Translations under genes and position numbers: made by a program | The notes under the pieces: generated by a model | Database searches by the model: none | Told to the model about the DNA's origin: nothing | What the model saw: the letters and a program-made list of their open reading frames with translations, nothing else | Origin: Todiramphus chloris collaris | Taxonomy: Eukaryota > Chordata > Aves > Coraciiformes > Alcedinidae | Length of the DNA: 64,000 bases | NCBI GenBank assembly: GCA_025345505.1 | Contig: JANVCC010000011.1 | Location: 1,428,849 to 1,492,848 of the forward strand | Reading direction: 5' to 3' | Part shown: one piece after another, positions 12,506-24,400 of the stretch | How the letters are laid out: each line of letters begins with the position of its first letter | How positions within the stretch are numbered: the stretch's first letter is position 1

Positions 12506-15500
12506 CCCCCCTAGAATGATTGTCTTAAAATCTCTTTTTCCTTCTGAAATTCAGTGTGAATTCTGAGAAAGCAGCCAATCCTTAAGGATGTTGAAGTTCA
12601 GCTGTCACACATCCCTAGAGCTACAGACAAACATGAGGTTGTAGGCACTTAACTTTACCTGTTTTCATTTTATGGTTGCACCTTCATTCCAGCCTGGGTT
12701 CATTGCAATCACAACTAAGCAATGCTACAGACCCAATCCCAGACTAAGTGAATTTGGGGCCCGGTGTTAGAGAATCTGTAACAAACGTAGGTCTCCATTT
12801 TAAAAAAGCCCATGTTTGTCAGCAGTTACCACTTAGAGAGATCTGAGATATCGATAACTGGCATTTATAGGGTTCAATTCTCCAAGGTTTCCAGCACTTT
12901 GGCCCCAATCCAGAAAAACACTTATACACATGTTTAGCCTTAAGCGTGCGAGCCATCCCCGTTCAAGTTGTTGCAGTGCTGTAGGCATGTGCAGGCTCCC
13001 AGAGTAACTCAACCCATGACAATTTTCAGGTCTGAAGCTCATCCTTGTGTGGATGGCAGCACAAGAGCCCCAGTACAGCATCACAAATATGGTGGGTTTC
13101 TCATAAGCTCTGCAATTTTTGCAGCATGTCCCTTCACGTCCCAGCTCTTGGAGTCATGCAATTGCATGCCTTTGGATTTTCTGAAGAGAAATTTTGAGGC
13201 CATGTGGTTCAGGCAAATACCTTGAAAAATTCCGCTTAAAAGAGAAAAAAGACCTCCACACAGCCCAGAAAGGATCTTTAAAATAACTCATTTCATCTTT
13301 ACAATACAAAGTACAGCCCACTTACTCTTAACAAAAAGCAAATAAAAATGATCCACAATGCATACCATTGTTATTGTTTTTATTATTATTGTTGCTTTTA
13401 CAATTAGAAAACAAAGTTAATGCTTCTTCCCTGAACAGGGGATAACTCTTGCTCTAGATGAATAAACCACAGCTCTGATGAGATATTTAATCTAACTCTG
13501 CCTGACTGATGAAACTGGTCCTGAGGGGAAAACAAAACAAAACAAACAAAACAAAACAAAACAGAACAAAACATGTTGTACATGTTAAAGTCATTAATCT
13601 CAGGTGGATTTTAAGTTTCCCGTTCTTTCCCTTCCTCTCCCAAATCTTGTTTTCTGCTCCGTCTCCCATGTGTAGAGGACAAAGTCATGCCTGTGCTGGC
13701 TCCTATCTGCTCCTGGGAGCATAATGATGGTGTTTCATGATCCATTGTCCCATGCATGGAATCCAAATCGTTCATGGTGGGGGTGAGGGTGTTAAGGACA
13801 AAGTGATCCCAGAGAGGAATTTTCCTCCTTCTCCTACCCATATCTGTGAGTATCTCCACAGCCTCCTCCCAACACCTTCCCCAAGCAGGTAGCCTGGAGC
13901 TGGGCAGTGCAAGCCCAGCTCACCTGGAGAATGCTTTTGGTTGTCTACAGGAATCTGTTTTCTAGCAGGAAAAGGGATGGTCAGTCCCTCAGGGACTCTT
14001 TTATCTCTTTCCTGACAAAGGCACCGTTAATTTTATTCAGATTTCTTCCTGCTTTCCCCGCCCTCCCTTCCCCTCAACAAGGGCTTTTGTTGCAGCACAT
14101 GAAACACTTGTGGGCTGCCTGCTTTAGGGTGATAAAGATGCTTTCAATTTTGCAGATTAAACTAAACAATTAGATGGGAGTTTTCTACAACGAGCATCAT
14201 TTGCTTACCTTAGGGAGCAAACTAAATGATATAAAACTGGAAAGGGGTGAGGATGGGGGGGGAATTAATCAAAAAATATAAAGCCATCTGGATGCACCCA
14301 AGGTCTAAATCCTCAGATTTGGAAAGAGCATTAAGCCCAAACTCTTTTATTAAATCATGGATATATTTTTTCAAATGAATAAAGTCTACAAAGCCTCTAA
14401 AATAATACTTTTCAAGAGAGCTTGCCCATTTCCCTCAGGGGTAATAGTGTAATATTTTGAAATAATAGTATTTATGGGAATATATCAGCTGTATTTTCCC
14501 AGCTAGTGTAAATCAAGAAAGCTGTGTAGTAGGACATGGAGCTAGTCCACTGTATACCAGCTGTTAGGATATGGTAGGACACTTTGTAAGAGAGGGAACT
14601 GTAGCATCACCCCACAGAGACATTCACAATAATTAAAGCCGTGTCATTTAGAAGCTGAAAGACCTCAGTGTTTCAGAGAGAAGCCTCAAAAACTGGTTGC
14701 TGTGGGGCTGAGGGGCTGAGAGGCTGAAGGAGACTGGTACATGGAGGTGTTTCCTTATGGTTAGGGATATATTTCCCTTGAAAAACTGGTTTATGACAAA
14801 TGGTCTCCCAAACATCTTTCAGACCACACATGTAAAAAATTTGGCAGCTACGTTTTGGACTCCTGTTGCACCAAGCATTGCAATTGAGAACAAGGACATG
14901 TATTTCTTCTGGTCTCTTTATGCTTTGCTGCTGATTCCAGGAGGAAAGCATCAGCACCAGGTTGCAAGGGTCAAGATGCACCATGGGTTCTTCCACCAGT
15001 ACAGCCCCATGTTATAGGCTCTCTTTTTATTCCTAGGTTCTATCAAGAGAAAAAGAAAACAGAAAACATTGCCTTCCTCTCACAGAAAGATATTTTCTGA
15101 AAAAATCAGAAAATTTGAGACCATCAGGAGAGAGACAATTCTAATTTGCTATATGAAGCAGGGCTGTGTAACAAAGGGGGCTGCAGTTTATTGGACTTCA
15201 CCCATCCATGACTCTCATCTCGGTGAGGGACATGACCCTGGGCATATTGCTAATGCAGGATGACGCTGCTTTGGAGAATTCATCTGAAACTTAGGGGTTA
15301 TGGCAAAAGTGGTATAAAGGTGTTAATTCATAGACCAACATTCTAAGACATGGGATGGGGCCACAAGAACTTTTATCTCCAAAAAGCAAAATTCTGATGA
15401 AGCCCATGATGGATTGTCGAGAGGAGCCAGAAGAGATTTTTGAATCTAAAGTACAAACTTCCAAACACTGAATCCATTTCAGTTCAAAATGTTCAATAAC

Positions 15501-16960
15501 AGGCGGCTGTGGGCAGAGGCAGACACAAAGCATGAGGTACCACCATAGCTAAAGGTCTGCTGAGAGGTCATTTCCCACCTGATGGACCTGCAGATGCCTG
15601 ATATGCTTACTCATATCTTTTCATGCACTGCAAACTTATGATTTCTTTTGACATGAACAAAACAGCTGAGGAATACAGGCCTAACACTGAAGAAGTGAAA
15701 TGCAGTTGAAAACAACATGCACACAGAGCATTTATTCCATCTCGCTATTTTTTCACCAAGTAGAAAGACTCAGGACATCAGCAAGGGAGCAAGAAAAAAA
15801 ACGTCATTACAGAATAGCATTGAAATACTCAAATTTTCCTTTGGTCAAAACATCCCTGCCTTTGTTGGCTTCATTGGGAACTGGAAATAAAAATAAAATT
15901 CCTTAAAAGAATGAAAGTAGACCATTTCTTTACATGTCAAGAAAAGCCAAATTCTGGCTTTGGAGAGCAGTGGGATTTGTGCCACCATCCTGTCTGCATG
16001 TCAGCCTAAAGACACCCACCGCTCATCACACAACACTGTGGAGACATTTTAGTCCACCAGCTTTTATGGGGTGACAATAACACAAACCACTGACAAACTA
16101 CCAAAGGCCTCTTTTTGCCTGTTCATGGCTGGGGGAGGGAAGGAGGCGAGGAGACCAAACCTGTTATGGCAAAGCAAAGTAGCTGAGGAGAACAAAGTAT
16201 CTCTAATTTTGGTCTGTAATCCATGATGCTTCTCTCCCCACCAGCTCCCCAGGCCTACTCAGAGATGTGACAGAGGCAGCTGTCTTCTAGAGTGCCTGGG
16301 TGGGGAAAAAAAAGGATTTGGAGGAAGACCACAGTGTTATGTACATATTTCCCCATAGGAAAGTGCCATTTTCCCCCTATATATGTGTAGGAGAGATTTT
16401 CTGGCTGCTTACAGCATTTTGCTTGGGGAATGGGGTTGCCCAAAAATTACTTGAGGGACCTCACAGGCTCTGCTGCCTTCTGCTCCTGGAGCAGACATCC
16501 TTCTCCAGTGTTACTTTTCTTAACATGGACACAGAGCTGGATGCTCACCACAAAAACAAAATCAAGAAAGGGAACCTAAACTAAGCTAAAACCTCCCCTG
16601 AACAGCAACTCCTTTTGACACACAAGAGCAAGGAGCAAACCACCCATGAGAGGTCTTAGTCATGCTTGTTAAGCTCCCTGGGGGCTTAGTATTTCACCAA
16701 TGAGAGTGATTGCTGATATAAAAAGCAAAACAAGAATGGTGATTCTTCCTTTCTCCAAGCACTCTGTTTCATTGTCTTGACTGTATCTTGGCTAATTCTG
16801 CACAAAATGAAGAGGCTGGGGAGACAGGGAATAAAGGAACTTATCTATCCCACGCCAGTGAGTGCCTCAAGCCATGCGCTTCTCCCATCCTTGGGAGGAA
16901 AAACAGTGTTGCTTTCCAAGTGGGAGAGTGAAACATAATAATCTAACATTTTGCTGTTGC
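12506..16960. other. Intergenic flank downstream of WNT11, no gene recognised
   Basis: No coding exon, structural RNA or CR1 copy is seen. A (CAAAA)n simple repeat lies at about 13,529-13,572. The rest is unique-looking. Confidence 0.5.
13529..13572 (+). repeat. (CAAAA)n simple repeat
   Basis: About eight CAAAA/CAAA units with one G interruption near 13,564. Confidence 0.9.
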
Positions 16961-16976
16961 ACCGGTAACTTCAGCA

Positions 16977-16982
16977 TTTATT
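16977..16982 (-). terminator. Candidate distal poly(A) signal of WNT11
   Basis: AATAAA on the minus strand, about 1.26 kb after the stop codon, at the end of an AT-rich block. The downstream sequence is moderately T-rich (TTATTATGTTTC). Confidence 0.45.
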
Positions 16983-18006
16983 TCATACTATTGTTAATGC
17001 TTGTTTATAATACATAGATATATTTATGTAGGACGTAGAGTAGGCGAAAGCGCAAGATATATCTTATAAATATTTCTGTATGTCCTCATACAAAAGAAAA
17101 TATGTACAGCCACAAATAGTGGTTCTCTGCTGTGTCAGGGCAGGGCCATGTGAAGGACTGTCATGTTCCCATTCCTTTCCACTGGGAATAGCTTCTGCCT
17201 TGCATGGCTGCACTCCATACAGCCAGGACCAGACCTGCTCCACTCTCTGCAGTTTCCTGGGGCTGGGTCAATAATTTTGCTGGGGCAGAAGAGACAATGA
17301 CATATTTCGCTTAGGACTTGATGGCCCAATGTGGCTGAACATCAGTGACTAAGAGCATCACACCCAAAGGGCAAGAGAGAAAGGGATCAGGAGCTTTCCT
17401 TTTTGTTACATTACCACTGGATTTTGACTTTGCCTCTTTTTTTTTTTTTATCCTACCAGCTCCGCTACTACCTCACGGACCTCAGAAAGTCCTTCTCAGG
17501 GTATGCTTCTCTCAACTGCCTCCAGAATCCCATGGGATATTTTAAAAATTCTTTCCCTGGGCTAAATTCAAAACCCCATCTAGCTTGGACAAATCAAGAA
17601 CAGCTTTTCCTGCAGCAGTAACTTCAAAGTCACAGACCTGCGTAAAAGAAGGGTTAAAATGAGTTGTTCATTTCAGGGGATTGACCTGAAATCTTTCCAC
17701 CTTTATCATCCAGAGTGGATGCTTCCCTGCGAAAAATTAAGTCTTTGGCAACAAAGCCAGTTATTGCTGAAAAGTTGTAGCATTTTCCCTTCTGGGGTGT
17801 CCAGCACAGACTCAGAGCTGGAAGGCATATGCTGGTGTAAGCCTTAGTTATTTTGAGACAGGAGTTGCTTTTCTTCCCTAGGAAAAGTTTCTACTTTTGG
17901 TTCTCAAAATATTAAGGCACTTGATGGCCGGGCATCACTGGCAACCATAGGAAATATTTTGGAAGGAGATACCATCCCAAATGAGTTTTTGTCTTCTCAG
18001 AGAGAT

Positions 18007-18012
18007 TTTATT
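18007..18012 (-). terminator. Candidate proximal poly(A) signal of WNT11
   Basis: AATAAA on the minus strand about 230 bases after the stop codon. The downstream region lacks an obvious GT-rich element, so it may be weak or unused. Confidence 0.4.
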
Positions 18013-18240
18013 GGTGGGGGGAAACATTTGTGGGTTTGTTGTTTTTTGGGGTTTTTTTAAAGGGTCTTATTTTTACTGGTGTAATTGCCTTTTTTTTCCC
18101 TCCTACCATCTTTTTCCAAGTCTGTGTCTTTACAAGATAAACAATGTCTAGTCGGGCAAGTGTTTTCTCTTCTCGGAATAGTGCTGGGGTGCCACTGGTG
18201 TCTCAGCTCCTGGGTGGAGAGAGAAGGGTTTGAAGGGTTT

Positions 18241-18415
18241 TCATTTGCACACATATCTTTCGACAGTCCTCTCGCACTTTTTACAGGTCACATAGCAGCA
18301 CCAATGGTACTTGCAGTGGCATCGCTCCACCACTTTGTCCATGTAGGGGTTGTAGCCTCTGCCGCAGCACATCAAGTCACAGCTGTCACTTCCATTGGAG
18401 GTCTTGTTGCATTGT
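18241..18415 (-). CDS. WNT11: WNT11 coding exon 5 (C-terminal cysteine-rich domain, stop)
   Basis: The acceptor TTCTTCCAG precedes ACAATGC at 18,415. The exon's first base completes Arg297, then residues 298-354 and TGA at 18,241-18,243. It encodes 11 cysteines (299, 309, 313, 314, 329, 331, 336, 337, 341, 344, 353), the C-terminal lobe that contacts Frizzled. Sequons NKT (Asn300) and NGS (Asn304) are present. The frame matches the donor of coding exon 4 (AG|A). Confidence 0.97.
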
Positions 18416-21400
18416 CTGGAAGAAAAAAAAATGTGGTGAGCAGGCACAAATCTCTTCTGGGCTTTCCAAACCGCCACTTTCCTGTGGCGGTCCTGGGGCC
18501 TGACAGGTCTGCAAGGCTCTGGGTGAAGACAATGCAGTGGTATTTCAGCTGCAGTAAGTACATGGAAGGGGTGAGCACCCAGACGAGTAGCCCTCTACAC
18601 CTGCAAGAGGGAGGCAGGGAAAGACCTGGTGCTGCACTCTCATCACCTGCTATGATGCCCAGAATTGCACTTGCATCACCTACTCTAACACCCAAAATAA
18701 CATTGAACTCCTGTTCTGGCTTTCAGTAGAGTAATTCAGGCTGCCTGTCATCCAGGGCAGGCAGGACATAGCTCCCTTACAGGCAGATAAGCAAAGCTAT
18801 CGTGATACCTCCGCCAAAACAAAAACTCGTAGTCCCTAGCAATCTGTATTCACAAGCAGGCTCCAAAGCTGTCTGAAAGGAGCTGGAAGAAGATGATACC
18901 CCGAAGAACAATCATCATTGTTTGTCCAGCACTACCTAACCTGAAAAGGATGGAGGAGAAACCCTGCAGCCACAGCATATTTGCACAGGCTCCATGCCAA
19001 TCAATGATCCCAGGCTGGGAAAGCTCCCAAGAAGGCTGTTACAGCCACTATCCAGTCCTGCCCCTACCAGGAAAATCACAACCAATACCAGCTGTACTGG
19101 ATTCTGCACTTTCTCCCCCCGCCAAATGTCTCCCAGCATTGCATGAGCATCTGGGAAGCTGGACCTATAACACCCTAAGTCCTGACCCAGAAGCAGGCAG
19201 CATGGCAGAGGCACAGTATAGGATGGTAAGTCGACAAATATCACATGGGCTTTCACTGCTTGTTTTGCTTCTGCTCTTAATTAAAGCCAGACTTGTCAGG
19301 ATAAGAAGCCATTGTGTGGGATTCCCTTGCTTTGTCTGTTTGCAAGTGTCTGGCTTAAGGTTTTCAGAAGTAACTCATGAATTGAGGAATCTTGTTCAGT
19401 GATCCATTGATCATGAATCCACAGCCATTCTTAAAGACCAACTATCTCATTCTCCTAAAACATGGTAAGTTGGGCCACTGGATCTGAGAGAGCAACAGGC
19501 ACTGATGTTTGGATGAGAAGAAACATGTCCTACAGATGCTGTAAAGAGACCTACATGGGCTGTAAAGAGAGCTGAGGGTGGAAGTGTTCGTGATTCATTA
19601 GATGTATGGCTGGACACTACTACTGTAAGGTAATAGATCTCATTATGCCCACAACCACAGGGCTGTGAACTTGATGTAGTCTTGAAACCACTGTAAGAGA
19701 GGTGGTTTGGAGAGTGGGGGAATTACTGACATCTCTCCTAAATCTTATTCTGTATCACTGTTTTGGACAGAAACACTCTAAGGCCAGTTTGGGACAGGGA
19801 AAGGAGAGAGAAGCACGAGTTGGACTCTTTAGCTGAGCACTCCATTAATAGACGAAAACAAATCCATGAGATTTATAGGAATTCCTCATGAGGTAATGCT
19901 TCAGGAGAACTTATGGAATTAATGAGGTGTTGAGATTTTGTTCTTGTTCTTCCTTTATTTCTTTCTGACCCAGGCAGGCCTCCTGTTTGTTATTTCTGAC
20001 TCACATTCCTCTCCAGGTTCAGTGTTTAAAGCCCCCCCCCCCCCCTTCCCCCGCTCCCCCTCATTCGGGTGTGTGTGTAAATATTTACAAACCTTTGAAA
20101 GCCTCTACCGAAGCCGAAGTCTGCAACCACACTGGGTGTGTTTGCCTAACGCTGAACCAAAGACGTTGTTATTGCCCCTGCGAGCTGAGGCCCCTCTGCC
20201 AGGAAACCTCCAAATGACTCCTCATAAATGTATTAGTAAATGCATTAACTATTCAGAGAAAAGGTTCAAATATAGGTGTGTTGACATTAGAAGAGGTGAG
20301 GATATTTGACAACCTTATTCAGCCTCGCTGGTGGATGGAAAGGTTGTTGCCCAGAGATTCACCTAGGGAGGATGGTGAGTCTGCAGAATCATGGTGATGG
20401 GTGCGCAGTGCATCTGTGCCACCTTGTACTGAGAGATCATTAAAAGGGACGAGGAAAGGAATATGGGTCCATTTTGACTCCAGCTCACCATTGAGGACAT
20501 TCTTCACTCCCTAAAATGTACAAAAATACCTGACAATCAAATTTACCTCATTCAAATAGAGAGTGAAACTCTTCTACCTGCTACACTGGCACCTCAGAAT
20601 CTCCCTTTCCTTGCACCCACTCCGGCAGTTTGCAAAAAATTGTGGATCTACCAGGAGATATATCTTTCCATAGCTGTCTCCATCCCACTCAGCCTGGAAT
20701 AAAGAAAGGAAAAAACCCAGAATCTTATTAAAAAATCCCCAAGCTTCCCTCAGTTTTGAATCAGGGACATCCTGGATGGATGGTTGAATAGCCAAAACAA
20801 AGATTTTGACCCTATCTTGGACGTAAATGGGCTTCTAGAAAACTTTCATGACAATGCCACTAACCAGATATTTTGTTTTCTGTTTTAAAGCACAGGCCTG
20901 CATGGATTACCTTTATTTTTCTTTAAACAAGCTGAAACAGAGCTAGTTTCTCAGCTGTAGATATGCATATAAAAAGCAAGCAGGGGAAGACAAAGTAGCC
21001 CAGAGTTTACCCACAGAAGCTGCCCCCAAGCATTTGCTTTCAGAGCCCATGGCTGCGATCTCACCAGGCTCCCCACTGATGGCTTAAGTTCAATCTCATT
21101 TGTTTTGGGCCTGGTCCAGAATGATTCCAGAAACTCAGAGAAATGCCCTCCTCCTGAGCCTCGGAGAGAAAATATGAAGGCGAGCGATTGCATCTTAACA
21201 CAACACTGTAACCTCTAGAAGCACTTGGAAGACCGGTGAAAAATGATGCTTCGTCCGTAATCCCAGCCAAGGTCCTGGCTCAGGAACAGGCTTTCACGTT
21301 GTCAGAGTCATTTTTCCTTCTTTATGCAAGAAGGGAGGAGGTCAGCACTGCTGACTGGACAAATCCCACTCAATATGCCTGTCCAAAATCTCCCCTTTCC

Positions 21401-24400
21401 AGCCCTCATTTGCAGAAAAACTTTGGTACATCATACAGCCTCATCATGGGGGTCACTCCTCGGTAAAGAACTTCCAAGTCTTGCCCCAGGTGGAGAGGCT
21501 AAGCCATCTCACAGTTAGTCCTAGGGAATTTTCTTTATAAAAGCTATGGGGAGATGTCACACTTAATTTCATTGTGGATCCCAGTTCACTTCTGTCCCAT
21601 CACAAGATATAAGGTTAGATTTTTGTGGTTGCTCAGCTGGCATCTGAGAGCCAATCTGAGGACAATTCTGTACTTGGTCACCCACAATATTGACATATGA
21701 TGACAGGGGTGGCCCAGGTGTCCACTGAGATCTCCCTCTATCAGTCCTATTGATACATGGAAGGTGCTTATGAGTACATAAGAAAAGTCATTCTGGGTCA
21801 CAGCAACTGCCTCCCTAGCCCAGTACACCTCCCAATGGCTGTGGGAGATGCCGTTCAGGGAATAAACCACAAATCTGGCCACTTCTTGTAGTCCCTTTCC
21901 TCAAACATCACCAGCACCTGGGCTGTTGCATTAGGGATGATAGAAGGTATGTTCCTTCCTAGACATCTCAGTATCCCCTTGTGGGCATCTTGGATGATTG
22001 TCTCACCCCTTTCTGACCTCAGGGAAACCATCTGCCTCCATGAACTCCAGCAGTCATAAGTCCCAGAAGACAGTACTGCTCTGTAAAAAAGCAATTTTTT
22101 TTTCTCTTTTAAATCAAATTCCTATTCATTTCTTTAGTGCCTTTTGCTCCAGCAATGTCAAGTCATACAGCAGTATATAAAAGAAAGAAAGAGAAAAATA
22201 ATTCAACCTCCCCACAAGGTATGTAACACAATGGACATTGCTAAAAATACATCAAAGTGCACAGCTTCATGTAAGATTCTGAAGGCAGAATCTTAACTAC
22301 TTTTCAATTGCTTTCTCATCCACAAAGAATGACTAGAGGCTGACACGGAACAACTGTACGAAAGAGAGTTATCAATAGTACATGTCAGCAAGAAAATGTC
22401 AAGGGAGATCCCGGAACCAGACTGTATTTTCATTAATGAGGAGTAGAGAGTGGGATTAAAAAACTGTGGATAACGCTGGGGCAAAAAGGAGCTGAGACCA
22501 TTTTGCGAGAGTGGATTAAAATGCAAAGCAAGCAATGCACTTTGAGAAAGATTCGGAGAAATATGTGAGTTTTCCCATCAGAGTCAGAGAAGAAGTTCAG
22601 AAAGTAGAAAAGGATGAAGGAACTGATTTAGATAAGTTCACAAGAGGCGACTGCCCATCTAAAAAAGATTACCACAGAAAGGAGAGAGAAGAAAAATTCT
22701 TTACACGTGAGGAAAGAGGACAATGAATTATTGTTTTGATTTCAGATTAAGATTAGCTTGAATTCAGTTTAAGAAAAACATAACTCTGATGATAGTAAAA
22801 CTTCTGGAACAGGTTGTTTAGGAAAACTCTTTTTAAGACCAGTGTAGACAAACATCTTCAATAACAGCCTAGGTGGTCTCAGTTCAGTCTTGTTCCTAAA
22901 ATGATCCAGTTCCATGGAAAGTCATTCCCAGCCCCAGTAATCCCTAATTCAAATGCTGGTTTGATGCAGACGAACTAAATATAGTTAGGAGAGATGGTTA
23001 AAGTTCTTTATCCCCCGAACTCACTATTCACTGCAAATTTTCTCTGTGAAATTACTTTTTCCAACAACAAATTCATTATTCACAAATCTGCTCAGGAAAC
23101 TTTATGGTCAAATCCAGGTCTCAAAGAGGGAAGGACTCAAATCACCCCAGGGATTACCTGAGAAAAAAGCCCCAGAAAGCACAGCTGGCCCAACTACCAA
23201 ACAGGGAACCAGCTATGAGCAGATTGCCCTGGGTAAGTAAAAACAGCACTGCAGATGGGAGGTACCCTTTTTCTGACTTGCCTCCAGTTCAAACTTCCGG
23301 GACACTCACAGAAGTATTATTTACTATTTGTTATTCATCATTTGTTGGATCCCATGAGAAAAAGGGTGGCACAACTGATAACAGTTCCAGAAATTACTAA
23401 ATCAACATGCACGTTATAACCTACTCAAAGGCAAAGTTCATCGTATTGTATCTTGTGGCCTCACTGAATGACAGAGACAGTAACAAAAACCAAACAGTAA
23501 ACACTGCTGTCTACCCACAACTACCACACTTGCCTATCTAAATACGAGTGCTTCTGGTAAGAAATTTCATTGCCCACGTAATCATGCAATGCAAAGCATA
23601 ATTTTAGGGTGGCAGGAAACAAGTGGTATCAAGGGCTGCCATTGAACACTGAAAACCACTGCACCCTTTCTTTGCAGCATTTGATCAGCCCTGTTGTTGG
23701 GACCACAAAGATGCCAAAGAGGTAACCACTAGTCACAAAGTCTTCGCAGTCACCACTGAGCAGCAGATGCCTACTCAGCTAGCTTCAAGTATGTTCCTAT
23801 CCAAGAAAACATACCAGCCTAATACACCTTGGGAGACATTTAAAACTAGTATTTTATACTGCAAAAAAGAATTAAAACTTTTTTGCATGAAAAGCTCAAC
23901 GTGACCTGACAACATGCTCACAGCCCAGAAGCCAATGGCATCCTGGGCTGCATCCAGAGCAGCGTGGGCAGCAGGTCAGGGAGGGGATTCTGCCCCTCTG
24001 CTCTGCTCTGGGGAGACCCCCCTGCAGTGCTGGGTCCAGCTCTGGAGTCCTCAGCACAGGAGAGACAGGGACCTGTTGGAGCGGGGCCAGAGGAGGCCAC
24101 AGCAATGCTGGGAGGGCTGGAACCCCTCTGCTGGGAGGCCAGGCTGAGAGAGCTGGGGTTGTTCAGCCTGGAAAAGTGAAGGCTCCAGGGAGAGCAGTTT
24201 TCCAGTAGTTAACGGGGGCTTATAAAAAGGATGTGGACAATCTTTTTATCAGAGACTGTTGTTGCAACAGGTCAAGGGATGATGGTTTTACAATAAAAGA
24301 GGGGAGATTCATACTAGATAGGAGGGAGAAACTTTTTATGCTGAGGGTTGTGAGACCCTGGCCCAGGTTGCCCAGAGAGGTGGTCAATGCCCCATCCCTG

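Larger units (their letters stand above)
16960..18240 (-). other. WNT11: Probable WNT11 3' UTR
   Basis: This is the region following the WNT11 stop codon on the minus strand. Its far end is AT-rich (about 16,975-17,090 contains several ATTTA / TATTTAT elements on the minus strand) and closes with an AATAAA at 16,977-16,982. A nearer AATAAA at 18,007-18,012 would give a 3' UTR of only about 250 bases. The extent is inferred from these signals; no transcript evidence is available here. Confidence 0.5.

Noticed and set aside
18085-18729. 214-codon plus-strand frame
   Set aside because: It is antisense to WNT11 coding exon 5 and its flanks. The minus strand carries a well-conserved Wnt exon, so this is a shadow frame.
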